This document shows, piece by piece, positions 50,624 to 58,430 of a stretch of 64,000 nt of DNA; position 1 is the first letter of the stretch, and the number at the start of each line of letters is the position of its first letter. The position numbers and the translations under genes are program-made. The notes beneath the pieces were generated by a model. The model saw only the letters and a list, made by a program, of their open reading frames with translations. It did no database searches and was not told where the DNA came from. Origin of the DNA: an uncultured Blautia sp. (lineage in GTDB: Bacteria; Bacillota; Clostridia; Lachnospirales; Lachnospiraceae); assembly GCA_900540785.1 (NCBI GenBank), contig UQHF01000005.1, positions 1 through 64,000 of the forward strand, read 5' to 3'.

Positions 50624-51401
50624 GAAAAAGCCTCCGTTCCACCCTCTTTAATATCATTCTGTAGAGTATATATCCCACAACTGCGGTAAAACATATAACA
50701 TAAAGAATCGCTTCTTTATCTGTAGAAAAATCATGAAAAAATGGTTGAAAAATAAGCCACACATTTAATTTTCCATTCCACAGATCACAAATCAGAGACA
50801 AGTTCAATAAAAAATACATGCTCATAAAAGGCACTGATAAGATCAGCATTTTATTGGCACAGTAAAGAGAAAATAATAATGCCAGCACAGACATAAGCCC
50901 TGAAAGCATTCCATACCACAAACCTGTTGTCAGGAAAAACAATGGCGGCGCTTTCTTTAAAAGACAAAAATACCATCCCTGCCTCTCCTGCAAAATCTGA
51001 TACACGGTATCATCTGTTGAAAACCAGCCGCCTCCTGCCACACTTACATAAAACCCATAGCACAGTACACCAATCGCCATTATAAAAAGCGAAGAAAGAA
51101 AAACTGTAAGCGTTCTGCTTCTTGCAAAATTTTTCCATTTTCCATAAAAACATTCTGCAAAAAAATACCTGTTTTCTATGTCCTCACATAAACTGCCGCT
51201 GTAGGCTGCAGCACAGATTACCATACTGAACAACCCCGACATTCCATACAGACCATTGTCAACTGCATTTAAAGCCGTTATATTAACAAGGTCTCTGTTT
51301 GTGTATGTGCTTGTCATAAAAACAAGAAAAACTCCCGCCACGCACAGCACAAAACGCAGTCCCAGCATTCTCTCAAAATCTGCACTTAAATATTTCTTCA
51401 T
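50613..51401 (-). CDS. ABC transporter permease-like membrane protein
   Basis: A 262-aa protein with about six helices, beginning MKKYLSADFERMLGLRFVL. It overlaps the lipoprotein gene by 4 nt and the next permease by 11 nt. With the other permease and the ATPase it probably forms one heteromeric transporter. Substrate unknown. Confidence 0.75.
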   Translation of the reverse strand: MKKYLSADFERMLGLRFVLCVAGVFLVFMTSTYTNRDLVNITALNAVDNGLYGMSGLFSMVICAAAYSGSLCEDIENRYFFAECFYGKWKNFARSRTLTVFLSSLFIMAIGVLCYGFYVSVAGGGWFSTDDTVYQILQERQGWYFCLLKKAPPLFFLTTGLWYGMLSGLMSVLALLFSLYCANKMLILSVPFMSMYFLLNLSLICDLWNGKLNVWLIFQPFFHDFSTDKEAILYVICFTAVVGYILYRMILKRVERRLFHGK

Positions 51402-52522
51402 TGGAAAATATACTCCTTCGCTGTCGCAGCATCAAAAAATTTCTGAAAATTTCTTATATCCCCATTATCATTGATTTCCATATCAATAATCCACACAGGA
51501 ACCATTTCATACTCTTTTTTGCCTGCAAGATTTTCCATAGCCTTTAATTCTGCCCTTTTCACTTTATACGTCTCTTCCCCCATAATTCTTGTGAACTGCT
51601 TTTCCAGGACCTCTGCAATCTTTTCAAATGGGAGAAGCTCCACGCTTTCTTTTTCCTGCTTATACTGAAAAATCCTCTCTACAGACAGGTACTCAATCCC
51701 CTCCCGGGATATAACTGCCTGAAGCGGTCTGTTTTCCAGTATATCTTTTTCCATTCTGTAAACATACGGGTGATACGTTGGAAGACCACAGTACCGACTT
51801 TGAAATACAAAAAAATATGCGTCATCGTTTTCGTCCCAGTCTGTTTTTTCTGCCTCTACGTCCTCGTTTCCATACATATCCTCTACATACTCACGTTCTG
51901 CCATCTCTTCATAAGGCAGAGTATAGCAAATATATTCTTCCGGTACCGTAATCCCACAGTCTTCCAGAACACTTCTGATTTTTTCATAAGCCTCTTCTCT
52001 GGAAAATCCGTTGAACTCCTCTGTAGTCGAAGCCCAGGACTCTTCATATTGTTTATCCGGAAGATGAAAGGCCTGGCTGATATGATCAAACAGAGGGCTT
52101 ATATACGTACCTCCTAACTCTACATACTCTAAAGTTCCCTTTTCTTCTGACTGCCATATGATTGTATTGATCTCATTTCCAGCATAATCCGTTTCTTTTT
52201 CTTCGAATACCCGTTCATCGAAATCTGTCCCGTATAAATAATCTTTCAGCTTTTCTCCATCTAAAGCCTCCAGTTCCGCTTTTCCTTTGTAAAAAACGTC
52301 TTCTGAACTGTCCACTACGATCTCTGTATTAAATTCAATTTTTTCTCCTGCTTTTTTATATTCTTCCGGGAAACTGTATTTGTAAACTGTCTCCTCTGCC
52401 TCGGATTTTTCCTTTTCTTTTGCATTTGCTGCGAGTTGTTTTCCTGTTTTTGTTTCCGTCTTTCCTCCACAGCCACAGAATACGCATAAACCAATCATAC
52501 AAAATACTATTATTTTTTTCAT
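51398..52522 (-). CDS. Lipoprotein, DUF6034-like, first gene of the ABC operon
   Basis: A 374-aa lipoprotein. The signal IIVFCMIGLCVFCGCGG has lipobox Cys candidates near residue 18; the mature part is acidic, starting with a Lys/Glu-rich linker. I recall the DUF6034 family for similar Lachnospiraceae proteins, but that is from memory. The ATG at 52522 (seven bases after AAAGGTG) is preferred over a GTG three codons upstream. A leader hairpin ACCGGGGC/GCTCCGGT precedes the start region. It is transcribed divergently from the BlaI-M56 pair. Confidence 0.75.
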   Translation of the reverse strand: MKKIIVFCMIGLCVFCGCGGKTETKTGKQLAANAKEKEKSEAEETVYKYSFPEEYKKAGEKIEFNTEIVVDSSEDVFYKGKAELEALDGEKLKDYLYGTDFDERVFEEKETDYAGNEINTIIWQSEEKGTLEYVELGGTYISPLFDHISQAFHLPDKQYEESWASTTEEFNGFSREEAYEKIRSVLEDCGITVPEEYICYTLPYEEMAEREYVEDMYGNEDVEAEKTDWDENDDAYFFVFQSRYCGLPTYHPYVYRMEKDILENRPLQAVISREGIEYLSVERIFQYKQEKESVELLPFEKIAEVLEKQFTRIMGEETYKVKRAELKAMENLAGKKEYEMVPVWIIDMEINDNGDIRNFQKFFDAATAKEYIFQ

Positions 52523-52575
52523 AACTTTCACCTTTACACCGGAGCCGAAATCAGCCCCGGTACCTCCTGTTTTTC

Positions 52576-52593
52576 AGATTCAAGTTTGTATCT
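52576..52593 (-). promoter_or_regulatory. Operator-like dyad downstream of the lipoprotein operon promoter
   Basis: Minus strand AGATACAAA|CTTGAATCT: its half-sites match at 7 of 9 positions. It resembles the 18-bp dyad at 52665-52682 and lies about 10 nt past the -10. Confidence 0.45.
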
Positions 52594-52603
52594 TTATATT
52601 GCG

Positions 52604-52632
52604 ATAATATCCAATTTATTTTTTCAAAACAA
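52604..52632 (-). promoter_or_regulatory. Promoter of the lipoprotein-ABC operon
   Basis: Minus strand TTGTTT (52627-52632), 17-nt spacer, TATTAT (52604-52609). Its -35 lies 3 nt from the -35 of the divergent BlaI promoter. Confidence 0.6.
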
Positions 52633-52635
52633 GTC

Positions 52636-52663
52636 TTGATTTTTATTATTGTGAGTGTATAAT
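52636..52663 (+). promoter_or_regulatory. Promoter of the BlaI-M56 pair
   Basis: TTGATT (52636-52641), 16-nt spacer, TATAAT (52658-52663), followed directly by the operator-like dyad. Confidence 0.65.
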
Positions 52664-52664
52664 A

Positions 52665-52682
52665 AGATACATATGTGTATCT
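52665..52682 (+). promoter_or_regulatory. BlaI/MecI-type operator candidate
   Basis: AGATACATA|TGTGTATCT, half-sites matching at 8 of 9 positions, with the TACA...TGTA core typical of BlaI/MecI operators, overlapping the expected transcription start. Confidence 0.6.
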
Positions 52683-52703
52683 ATTCTTATGAAAGGAGTT
52701 AAT

Positions 52704-53078
52704 ATGGAAGCAAAATACAATTTATCAAGCCAGGAGTATGAGATTATGTCGATTCTCTGGAAAGAGAACAGAGAAATGACTCTGGCTGAAATTGCAGATT
52801 TGCTGTGGGACGCAGGTTTCGAAATCTCCATTGGAACCGTCAAAACATACCTGCAGAGAATTGTTAAAAAAGGAGCGCTGATTGCTCCGAAACACGGTCA
52901 CAAATTAATGTATATGCCTTCCTCCTCTGAAGAAGCTTTTGCCCAAAAATGGACGCAGGATTTTCTGAACAAAAGTTTCCGTGGTTCTCTGAAAGCCTTT
53001 ATCTGCACTTTAACAGGAAATCACGATTTATCTGAGGAAGAGAAAAAAATGTTGAGGAATCTGTACGATGATAAATAA
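52704..53078 (+). CDS. BlaI/MecI-family transcriptional repressor
   Basis: A 124-aa winged-helix repressor. The motifs LSSQEYEIMSILW, LADLLWD-like recognition region and IGTVKTYLQRIVKKG (wing) define the Penicillinase_R family. The ATG at 52704 follows AAAGGAG; the frame could extend five codons upstream but with worse signals. It overlaps the M56 gene by 11 nt. The pair is probably autoregulated through the dyad at 52665 and may also control the divergent ABC operon through 52576. Confidence 0.92.
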   Translation: MEAKYNLSSQEYEIMSILWKENREMTLAEIADLLWDAGFEISIGTVKTYLQRIVKKGALIAPKHGHKLMYMPSSSEEAFAQKWTQDFLNKSFRGSLKAFICTLTGNHDLSEEEKKMLRNLYDDK

Positions 53079-54408
53079 TCTTCTCTTTTGTATGTGCGCT
53101 ATGGGAAGCATTGTATACATATGTTATGCACTTCTCTGTCTCATTTTTCGATACCGTTTTAAACCGGGACAGAGACTTTTTATGTTGCTTGTTTCCGCTG
53201 CATTTTATTTACTTCCCTTTCCCTTTCTTCACAACTTTCTCAAAAGCTGCATATATGACAGCAAAACCGTACAACATCTGTTTCCTTCTGTCACGGAGCC
53301 GAAAGCGGTAGTGTTTACACAGATGAAAACCTTCTACAAAGATGAAGCGGGGCATTTGCATTTTCCAGTCTATTCCCGGCTTGTTCTTATTCTTGCCGGA
53401 ATATGGCTCTTATTTCTTGTTGTGCTTTTTGCATGGCAGCTTATAAAATTTTCAACAATCAGACGGCAGTTCATTCACAATTCCCAGGAAATATCTCCCG
53501 ACTGTCTGAAATACAGGAAGAAAATTTCTGTTCGTGTAAGCCCCTTATGCTCGTCTCCTTTTTTAATCGGATTTTTAAGACCTGTTATATTTCTGCCCGT
53601 AGACACAAATCCTGAACAACTGCCTCACATTTTAAAACACGAAACCTGCCATTTTCAATATCTCCATAACTTTATTAAAATGACCGGCTTTCTGGCTTTT
53701 GCAGTTCACTGGTACTGTCCTCTTACTTTCTGCTTTTGCAAAAGCCTGGAAAAAACACTGGAACTTCTCTGCGATAAGCATGTACTGAAAAACAGTACAG
53801 AAGAAGAACGGAACCGTTACGTAAATCTCCTTCTTGATCTCCCGCTCCCTTCCTCAGAGGAAAACATCTGTCTTCCGGGATATTCTTCTTTTCAGAGCCT
53901 GAGATTTCATATTACAAAGGAGCGCATACTTATGATCAAACATGGCAAAACATCAAAATCTGTTTTTTCCGTTCTCCTGACAACGTGTTCATTACTTGCC
54001 GGAGCCGTCCCCATCATGGCGTATGATCAGCCAACTTTCAATGCCGGCATTTTATATACCTCCCCGGATTCCTGTCCTGATGACGTTATCGAAATTTTTG
54101 TTCCGGACGGCGCAGCGTTTCCGGAAGAATACGATTATTTAAATCTTCCGGAAGAGCCCGTCTTTTTCGACAAAGGAAACGATTATTTCATCGCCGATGA
54201 CGGGGAAATCTATTATTTTTCTTCTGACCCGGAGGCTTACGCTACCTGCAAGCATACGTATAAAACAGGATATTCCTACCAACATCTGCTTCATGCGGAT
54301 AAGAGCTGCAATTACCAGAAGATTCAAACAAAGCGCTGTACAAAATGCGGCTATATAGCCAGCAAAACTCTGGTCAGCGATAATTTTTACTCTAAATGTC
54401 ACCATTAA
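53068..54408 (+). CDS. M56-family (BlaR1-like) membrane metallopeptidase
   Basis: A 446-aa antirepressor-type protein with about three N-terminal helices, the zinc-protease site H191-E-T-C-H195, and a helix after residue 285 (VLLTTCSLLAGAVP). The C-terminal extracytoplasmic part is short, acidic, and ends in a Cys/His-rich stretch with CTKCGY and a final KCHH. It lacks the penicillin-binding domain of true BlaR1, so the inducer is probably not a beta-lactam. Cys-rich ending could bind a metal. Cleavage of the co-encoded BlaI-type repressor is inferred. Confidence 0.88.
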   Translation: MINNLLFCMCAMGSIVYICYALLCLIFRYRFKPGQRLFMLLVSAAFYLLPFPFLHNFLKSCIYDSKTVQHLFPSVTEPKAVVFTQMKTFYKDEAGHLHFPVYSRLVLILAGIWLLFLVVLFAWQLIKFSTIRRQFIHNSQEISPDCLKYRKKISVRVSPLCSSPFLIGFLRPVIFLPVDTNPEQLPHILKHETCHFQYLHNFIKMTGFLAFAVHWYCPLTFCFCKSLEKTLELLCDKHVLKNSTEEERNRYVNLLLDLPLPSSEENICLPGYSSFQSLRFHITKERILMIKHGKTSKSVFSVLLTTCSLLAGAVPIMAYDQPTFNAGILYTSPDSCPDDVIEIFVPDGAAFPEEYDYLNLPEEPVFFDKGNDYFIADDGEIYYFSSDPEAYATCKHTYKTGYSYQHLLHADKSCNYQKIQTKRCTKCGYIASKTLVSDNFYSKCHH

Positions 54409-54433
54409 AAATCCTGATTTCTGCCCGAATCGA

Positions 54434-54480
54434 AAAAACACTGACACCCCGGGTATCCCCCGCAATGTCAGTGTTTTTTT
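54434..54480. terminator. Bidirectional terminator between M56 gene and truA
   Basis: Arms AAAAACACTGACA (54434-54446) and TGTCAGTGTTTTT (54466-54478) with a 19-nt loop; T-rich on both strands. Confidence 0.8.
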
Positions 54481-54497
54481 CATCTCTTATTTATTTC

Positions 54498-55244
54498 TCA
54501 GTCAAAAAACTCAATCCCCATAAGGGTAAGCCCCTGCGCCGGAGCTGTGGGACCCGCTTTTTCTCTGTCGCAGGCTTCCAAAATCTCTTTGACCCGCTCA
54601 GGCGGATACTGTCCGTTTCCCACCTCGATAAGCGTTCCGGAAAGAATGCGGACCATATTGTAAAGAAAACCAGTGCCTGTGACGCGGATCGTCACAAGGT
54701 CGCCGTCACGCCACACGTCCATAGAAGTGATGGTGCGCACTGTACTTTTTACCTGGGCTTTTGCACCGCAGAAGCTGGCAAAATCATGGGTTCCGATCAA
54801 GTATGACGTTGCCTCACGCATTTTTTCCACGTCCAGCTTATAATGGTAAAAATATGTATAAAGGCGCTCTGTGGGAACCGGGAATTTTCTGTTTAAAATC
54901 CGATATTCGTATGTTTTCTCGCTGTCACAGTAGCGGGGATGAAAATCCGGCTCTACTTCTTCTGAAAGCTGAATGCGAATATCCTCCGGAAGGCGTTGAT
55001 TCAGAGCATAGGAAATCTTCTCCCCCGGAATCCTCGTCTCCGTGTCAAATACCGCCACATTTCCAAGGGCGTGAACACCAGCGTCTGTACGGCTTGCGCC
55101 GATGGTCTCAATTTTTTCTCCCAGAAGATCTGAGAGGGCGTCATTTAAAACACCCTGCACAGTAATTCCGTTGGGCTGTGTCTGCCAGCCGCAGTAATTT
55201 GTTCCGTCATACGCCACTACAAGTCCTACTCGTTTCATATCCAC
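54498..55244 (-). CDS. truA: tRNA pseudouridine(38-40) synthase
   Basis: A 248-aa TruA. The start VAYDGTNYCGWQ, the catalytic Asp in ASRTDAGVHALGN near residue 52, and the YLIGTHDFASFCG segment identify it. It follows ecfT by 3 nt and is the last gene of ecfA1-ecfA2-ecfT-truA. In many Firmicutes rplM-rpsI follow truA directly; here an 8-kb block with other functions lies between. Confidence 0.96.
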   Translation of the reverse strand: MDMKRVGLVVAYDGTNYCGWQTQPNGITVQGVLNDALSDLLGEKIETIGASRTDAGVHALGNVAVFDTETRIPGEKISYALNQRLPEDIRIQLSEEVEPDFHPRYCDSEKTYEYRILNRKFPVPTERLYTYFYHYKLDVEKMREATSYLIGTHDFASFCGAKAQVKSTVRTITSMDVWRDGDLVTIRVTGTGFLYNMVRILSGTLIEVGNGQYPPERVKEILEACDREKAGPTAPAQGLTLMGIEFFD

Positions 55245-55247
55245 CTC

Positions 55248-56051
55248 TTATATTCCAATGATCCTGAATGCAGCCGCAATTCCAAGATACACGATCACTA
55301 CTACATATGCCACGTAATCTCTCTTCTCATAATGAAGAGGCTTCATCTGGGTTCTGTCATCTCCTCCGTGGTAACATCTTGCCTCCATTGCCATAGCCAG
55401 GTCATTTGCACGGCGGAAAGCGGAGATAAACAGAGGCACAAGAAGAGGAACCATATTTTTCGCCTTCTGGATGATATTTCCGTTTTCAAAATCTGCTCCG
55501 CGGGCAATCTGCGCCTTCATGATCTTATCTGTCTCCTCAAGAAGGATGGGGATAAACCGAAGAGCAATAGACATCATCATGGAAATCTCATGTACGGGAA
55601 CATGGATTTTATTTAAGGGACGAAGGAGCCGTTCCAGCCCGTCCGTCAGCTGATTCGGAGTCGTAGTAAGCGTCATGACAGAAGAACCGATCACAAGGTA
55701 GGTCAGGCGGATCGCCATTCTTCCTGCAAGGACAAGCCCCTCTTTTGTCACCTTTAAAAATCCCCACTTCCAGAGAATTTCTCCGGGAGTCAGCAAAATA
55801 TTAAACGCAACTGTGATAAGAAGGATCACAAAAATTGCCTTCAGTCCCTTGAACATAAATTTCACAGGAACTTTTGAAAGAAAAATCATCGCCCCAAGAA
55901 ACAGCGTTGCCACTGCATATCCGGGAAATGTGTGAAACAAAAACACAGAAATAATAAACGCCATTGTTCCCAGGAATTTCGTCCGCGGGTCAAGCTTATG
56001 GAGAACCGAATCTGCGGGATAAAACTGTCCCAGTGTAATATCTCTAAGCAT
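55248..56051 (-). CDS. ecfT: Energy-coupling factor transporter transmembrane protein EcfT
   Basis: A 267-aa membrane protein starting LGQFYPADSVLHKLDPRTKFL, with about five to six helices and the two coupling motifs RAxG-like (ARGADFENG) and RRANDLAMAMEARCY near residues 180-235. It joins the two ATPases with a substrate-specific S component to import vitamins or metals. The gene overlaps ecfA2 by 8 nt. Confidence 0.94.
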   Translation of the reverse strand: MLRDITLGQFYPADSVLHKLDPRTKFLGTMAFIISVFLFHTFPGYAVATLFLGAMIFLSKVPVKFMFKGLKAIFVILLITVAFNILLTPGEILWKWGFLKVTKEGLVLAGRMAIRLTYLVIGSSVMTLTTTPNQLTDGLERLLRPLNKIHVPVHEISMMMSIALRFIPILLEETDKIMKAQIARGADFENGNIIQKAKNMVPLLVPLFISAFRRANDLAMAMEARCYHGGDDRTQMKPLHYEKRDYVAYVVVIVYLGIAAAFRIIGI

Positions 56052-56931
56052 GGTTTCGGTCCTCCTTTAAAAGTGAAGAATGACTGTTTCGAAGAGCTTT
56101 TAAAATGCTCTCTTTCGCCTCCTCCACTGTAGTGGCATCTGTATCTACATCCAGTCCGTTTTTCTTTAAATCATTCATAATATACGTGATCTGCGGAGCA
56201 GCAAGCCCCATCTCTTCCAGCTCTTTATAATGGGAAAAGACTGCTTTCGGCGTATCGTCAAAGGCAACCTCGCCTCCGTTCATTACGATCAGGCGCTCCA
56301 CATATTTCGCAATGTCTTCCATACTGTGGGAAACAAGAATAATGGTAATTCCTCTTTCTTTATGAAGAAGCGCGATCTGATCCAGAATGTCGTCTCTTCC
56401 TTTCGGATCAAGACCTGCCGTAGGCTCATCGAGAATCAGGATTTTCGGATTCATGGCAAGAACGCCTGCAATGGCAACTCGCTTTTTCTGCCCTCCGGAA
56501 AGCTCAAAAGGAGATTTGCCGTAATTCTTTTCTTTAAATCCAACCTGTTCCAGAGCTTTTTTTGCTTCTTTTTCCGCCTCTTCTCTTGTAAGTCCCTGAT
56601 TCATGGGACCAAAGCATACGTCGGAAAGCACGTCGCTTTCAAAAAGCTGATGCTCCGGATACTGGAACACAAGTCCTACCTGACTTCGAAGCGCTCTCCT
56701 GTCGTATTTTTCCTCCCATACATCTTCTCCGTTGTAGAGAATCGTGCCGGAGGTGGGCTGGATCAAAGCGTTTAAATGCTGGATCAAAGTAGATTTTCCG
56801 CTTCCCGTATGTCCGATCACTCCAATAAACTGTCCGTCCGGTATGGAAAGATTAATATTTTTCAGCGCATGGATTTCATATGCAGTTCCCGGACTGTACG
56901 TATAAGTTACATCTTTTAACTCTATTGACAT
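56044..56931 (-). CDS. ecfA2: Energy-coupling factor transporter ATPase 2
   Basis: A 295-aa ATPase with Walker A GHTGSGKST, Q-loop VFQYPEHQLF, signature LSGGQKKR and Walker B LILDEP. The end is longer than a minimal ATPase, as in EcfA2. It overlaps ecfA1 by 10 nt and ecfT by 8 nt. With EcfA1 it powers shared ECF vitamin uptake. Confidence 0.94.
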   Translation of the reverse strand: MSIELKDVTYTYSPGTAYEIHALKNINLSIPDGQFIGVIGHTGSGKSTLIQHLNALIQPTSGTILYNGEDVWEEKYDRRALRSQVGLVFQYPEHQLFESDVLSDVCFGPMNQGLTREEAEKEAKKALEQVGFKEKNYGKSPFELSGGQKKRVAIAGVLAMNPKILILDEPTAGLDPKGRDDILDQIALLHKERGITIILVSHSMEDIAKYVERLIVMNGGEVAFDDTPKAVFSHYKELEEMGLAAPQITYIMNDLKKNGLDVDTDATTVEEAKESILKALRNSHSSLLKEDRNHA

Positions 56932-57767
56932 AAGGCACTCACCAATTCTTCTTTCGTCAGTATTCCCTCCGGAATGGACACACCGGATTTTCTAAGTTCA
57001 TGGGCAAGAAGGGTAACCTGCGGCACATCAAGACGGTATTTTTTGAGCGTATCTACCTGGGAGAAAATCTCTTTCGGCGTTCCCTCTAATACTACGTTTC
57101 CTCCGTCCATCACATAAACCTTATCTGCGTGGATCACTTCTTCCATATAGTGGGTAATGAGGATCACCGTCACTTTTTCCTTTTGATTCAGCTCCCGCAC
57201 TGCCTCAAGCACTTCTTTTCTTCCGTTTGGGTCAAGCATGGCAGTCGGTTCGTCCAGCACAATACATCTGGGGTGCATTGCTACAACACCGGCAATGGCA
57301 ACGCGCTGTTTCTGTCCGCCGGAAAGCTTGTTTGGAGAATGATGGCGATATGCAGTCATGCCCACCTTTTTCAGGCTGTCGTCCACACGTTTCCATATAT
57401 CTTCTGTAGGAATCCCCATATTTTCAGGTCCGAATCCCACATCCTCCTCCACAACAGTTCCGATGATCTGGTTGTCCGGATTCTGAAAAACCATTCCCGC
57501 TTTCTGACGGATTTTCCAGAGCTCCGGCTCTTTTGATGTATCCATATCGTCCACCCAGAGCGTTCCCTCGGAAGGAAGCAAAAGGGCGTTTAAATGCTTC
57601 GCAAGTGTGGATTTTCCTGAACCGTTATGCCCCAGGACTGCCACAAACTCGCCCTCTTCTATCTCCATATTTACATCATTTACTGCTCTTTGCGTATCTT
57701 CTACATTTCCATTGTCATCATATTTCAGATAATCAAATCCCAGCTTCAATGCCTTGATGATTCCCAT
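56922..57767 (-). CDS. ecfA1: Energy-coupling factor transporter ATPase 1
   Basis: A 281-aa ATPase with Walker A GHNGSGKST, Q-loop VFQNPDNQIIGT, signature LSGGQKQR and Walker B IVLDEP. The NxG-type pairing of a Q-loop DNQ with partner EHQ is usual for EcfA1/EcfA2. It is the first gene of the ecf-truA group, 32 nt after engB. An AAGGAG lies about 12 bases before the ATG, slightly far. Confidence 0.93.
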   Translation of the reverse strand: MGIIKALKLGFDYLKYDDNGNVEDTQRAVNDVNMEIEEGEFVAVLGHNGSGKSTLAKHLNALLLPSEGTLWVDDMDTSKEPELWKIRQKAGMVFQNPDNQIIGTVVEEDVGFGPENMGIPTEDIWKRVDDSLKKVGMTAYRHHSPNKLSGGQKQRVAIAGVVAMHPRCIVLDEPTAMLDPNGRKEVLEAVRELNQKEKVTVILITHYMEEVIHADKVYVMDGGNVVLEGTPKEIFSQVDTLKKYRLDVPQVTLLAHELRKSGVSIPEGILTKEELVSALCQ

Positions 57768-57799
57768 TGTCGTTCTGCTCTCCTTCGTAGCAATGTGCT

Positions 57800-58417
57800 T
57801 TACGCCTTTTGTTCTTTTTCCGTTTCTTCTCCAAGACCGGTAAGCTCGTCCATCAGATTCCAGATTTCTTCTCTTCCCTGCTTTGTCTCAGCGGAAAAAG
57901 GAATAAGGATTCCCTCTTTTGGAAGCTTCAGCCCTTCTCTTACTGCCTTTATACTCTTCTGCACCTGGCTTCGTTTCAGCTTGTCAAGCTTTGTGGCAAT
58001 AATGATAGGCTCGTATCCGTTATGGAGGATCCAGTCATACATCTGCTTATCGTTTGCGGAAGGCTCGTGACGTATATCCACAAGGAGAAAGACCGCTTTC
58101 AGATCTTTTGATGTATGAAGATACTTCTCAATCATTTTTCCCCATTTCGCCTTTTCAGAAGGGGATACTTTTGCGTAACCATACCCGGGCAGGTCCACAA
58201 GATACATGGCTTCATTAATATTATAGAAATTGATGGTCTGTGTTTTTCCCGGCTGGGAACTTGTGCGCGCAAGCGCCTTTCTGTTCATAAGCGCGTTGAT
58301 CAGTGAGGATTTTCCCACATTTGATTTTCCTGCAAACGCAATCTCCGGTCGTTTTGTTTCCGGAAGCTTGCTTGTGATGCCGCACACAATATCCAGTGAT
58401 ACATTTTTTATAATCAT
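57800..58417 (-). CDS. engB: Ribosome biogenesis GTPase EngB (YsxC/YihA)
   Basis: A 205-aa GTPase for 50S assembly. G1 GKSNVGKSSLIN is near residues 32-43, G3 DLPGYG, G4 TKLDK and a short G5 follow, in the expected order. It lies 13 nt after lon, a standard bacterial neighbour. The ATG is preceded by an AG-rich stretch. Confidence 0.95.
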   Translation of the reverse strand: MIIKNVSLDIVCGITSKLPETKRPEIAFAGKSNVGKSSLINALMNRKALARTSSQPGKTQTINFYNINEAMYLVDLPGYGYAKVSPSEKAKWGKMIEKYLHTSKDLKAVFLLVDIRHEPSANDKQMYDWILHNGYEPIIIATKLDKLKRSQVQKSIKAVREGLKLPKEGILIPFSAETKQGREEIWNLMDELTGLGEETEKEQKA

Positions 58418-58430
58418 TGGCTGTTCCTCT

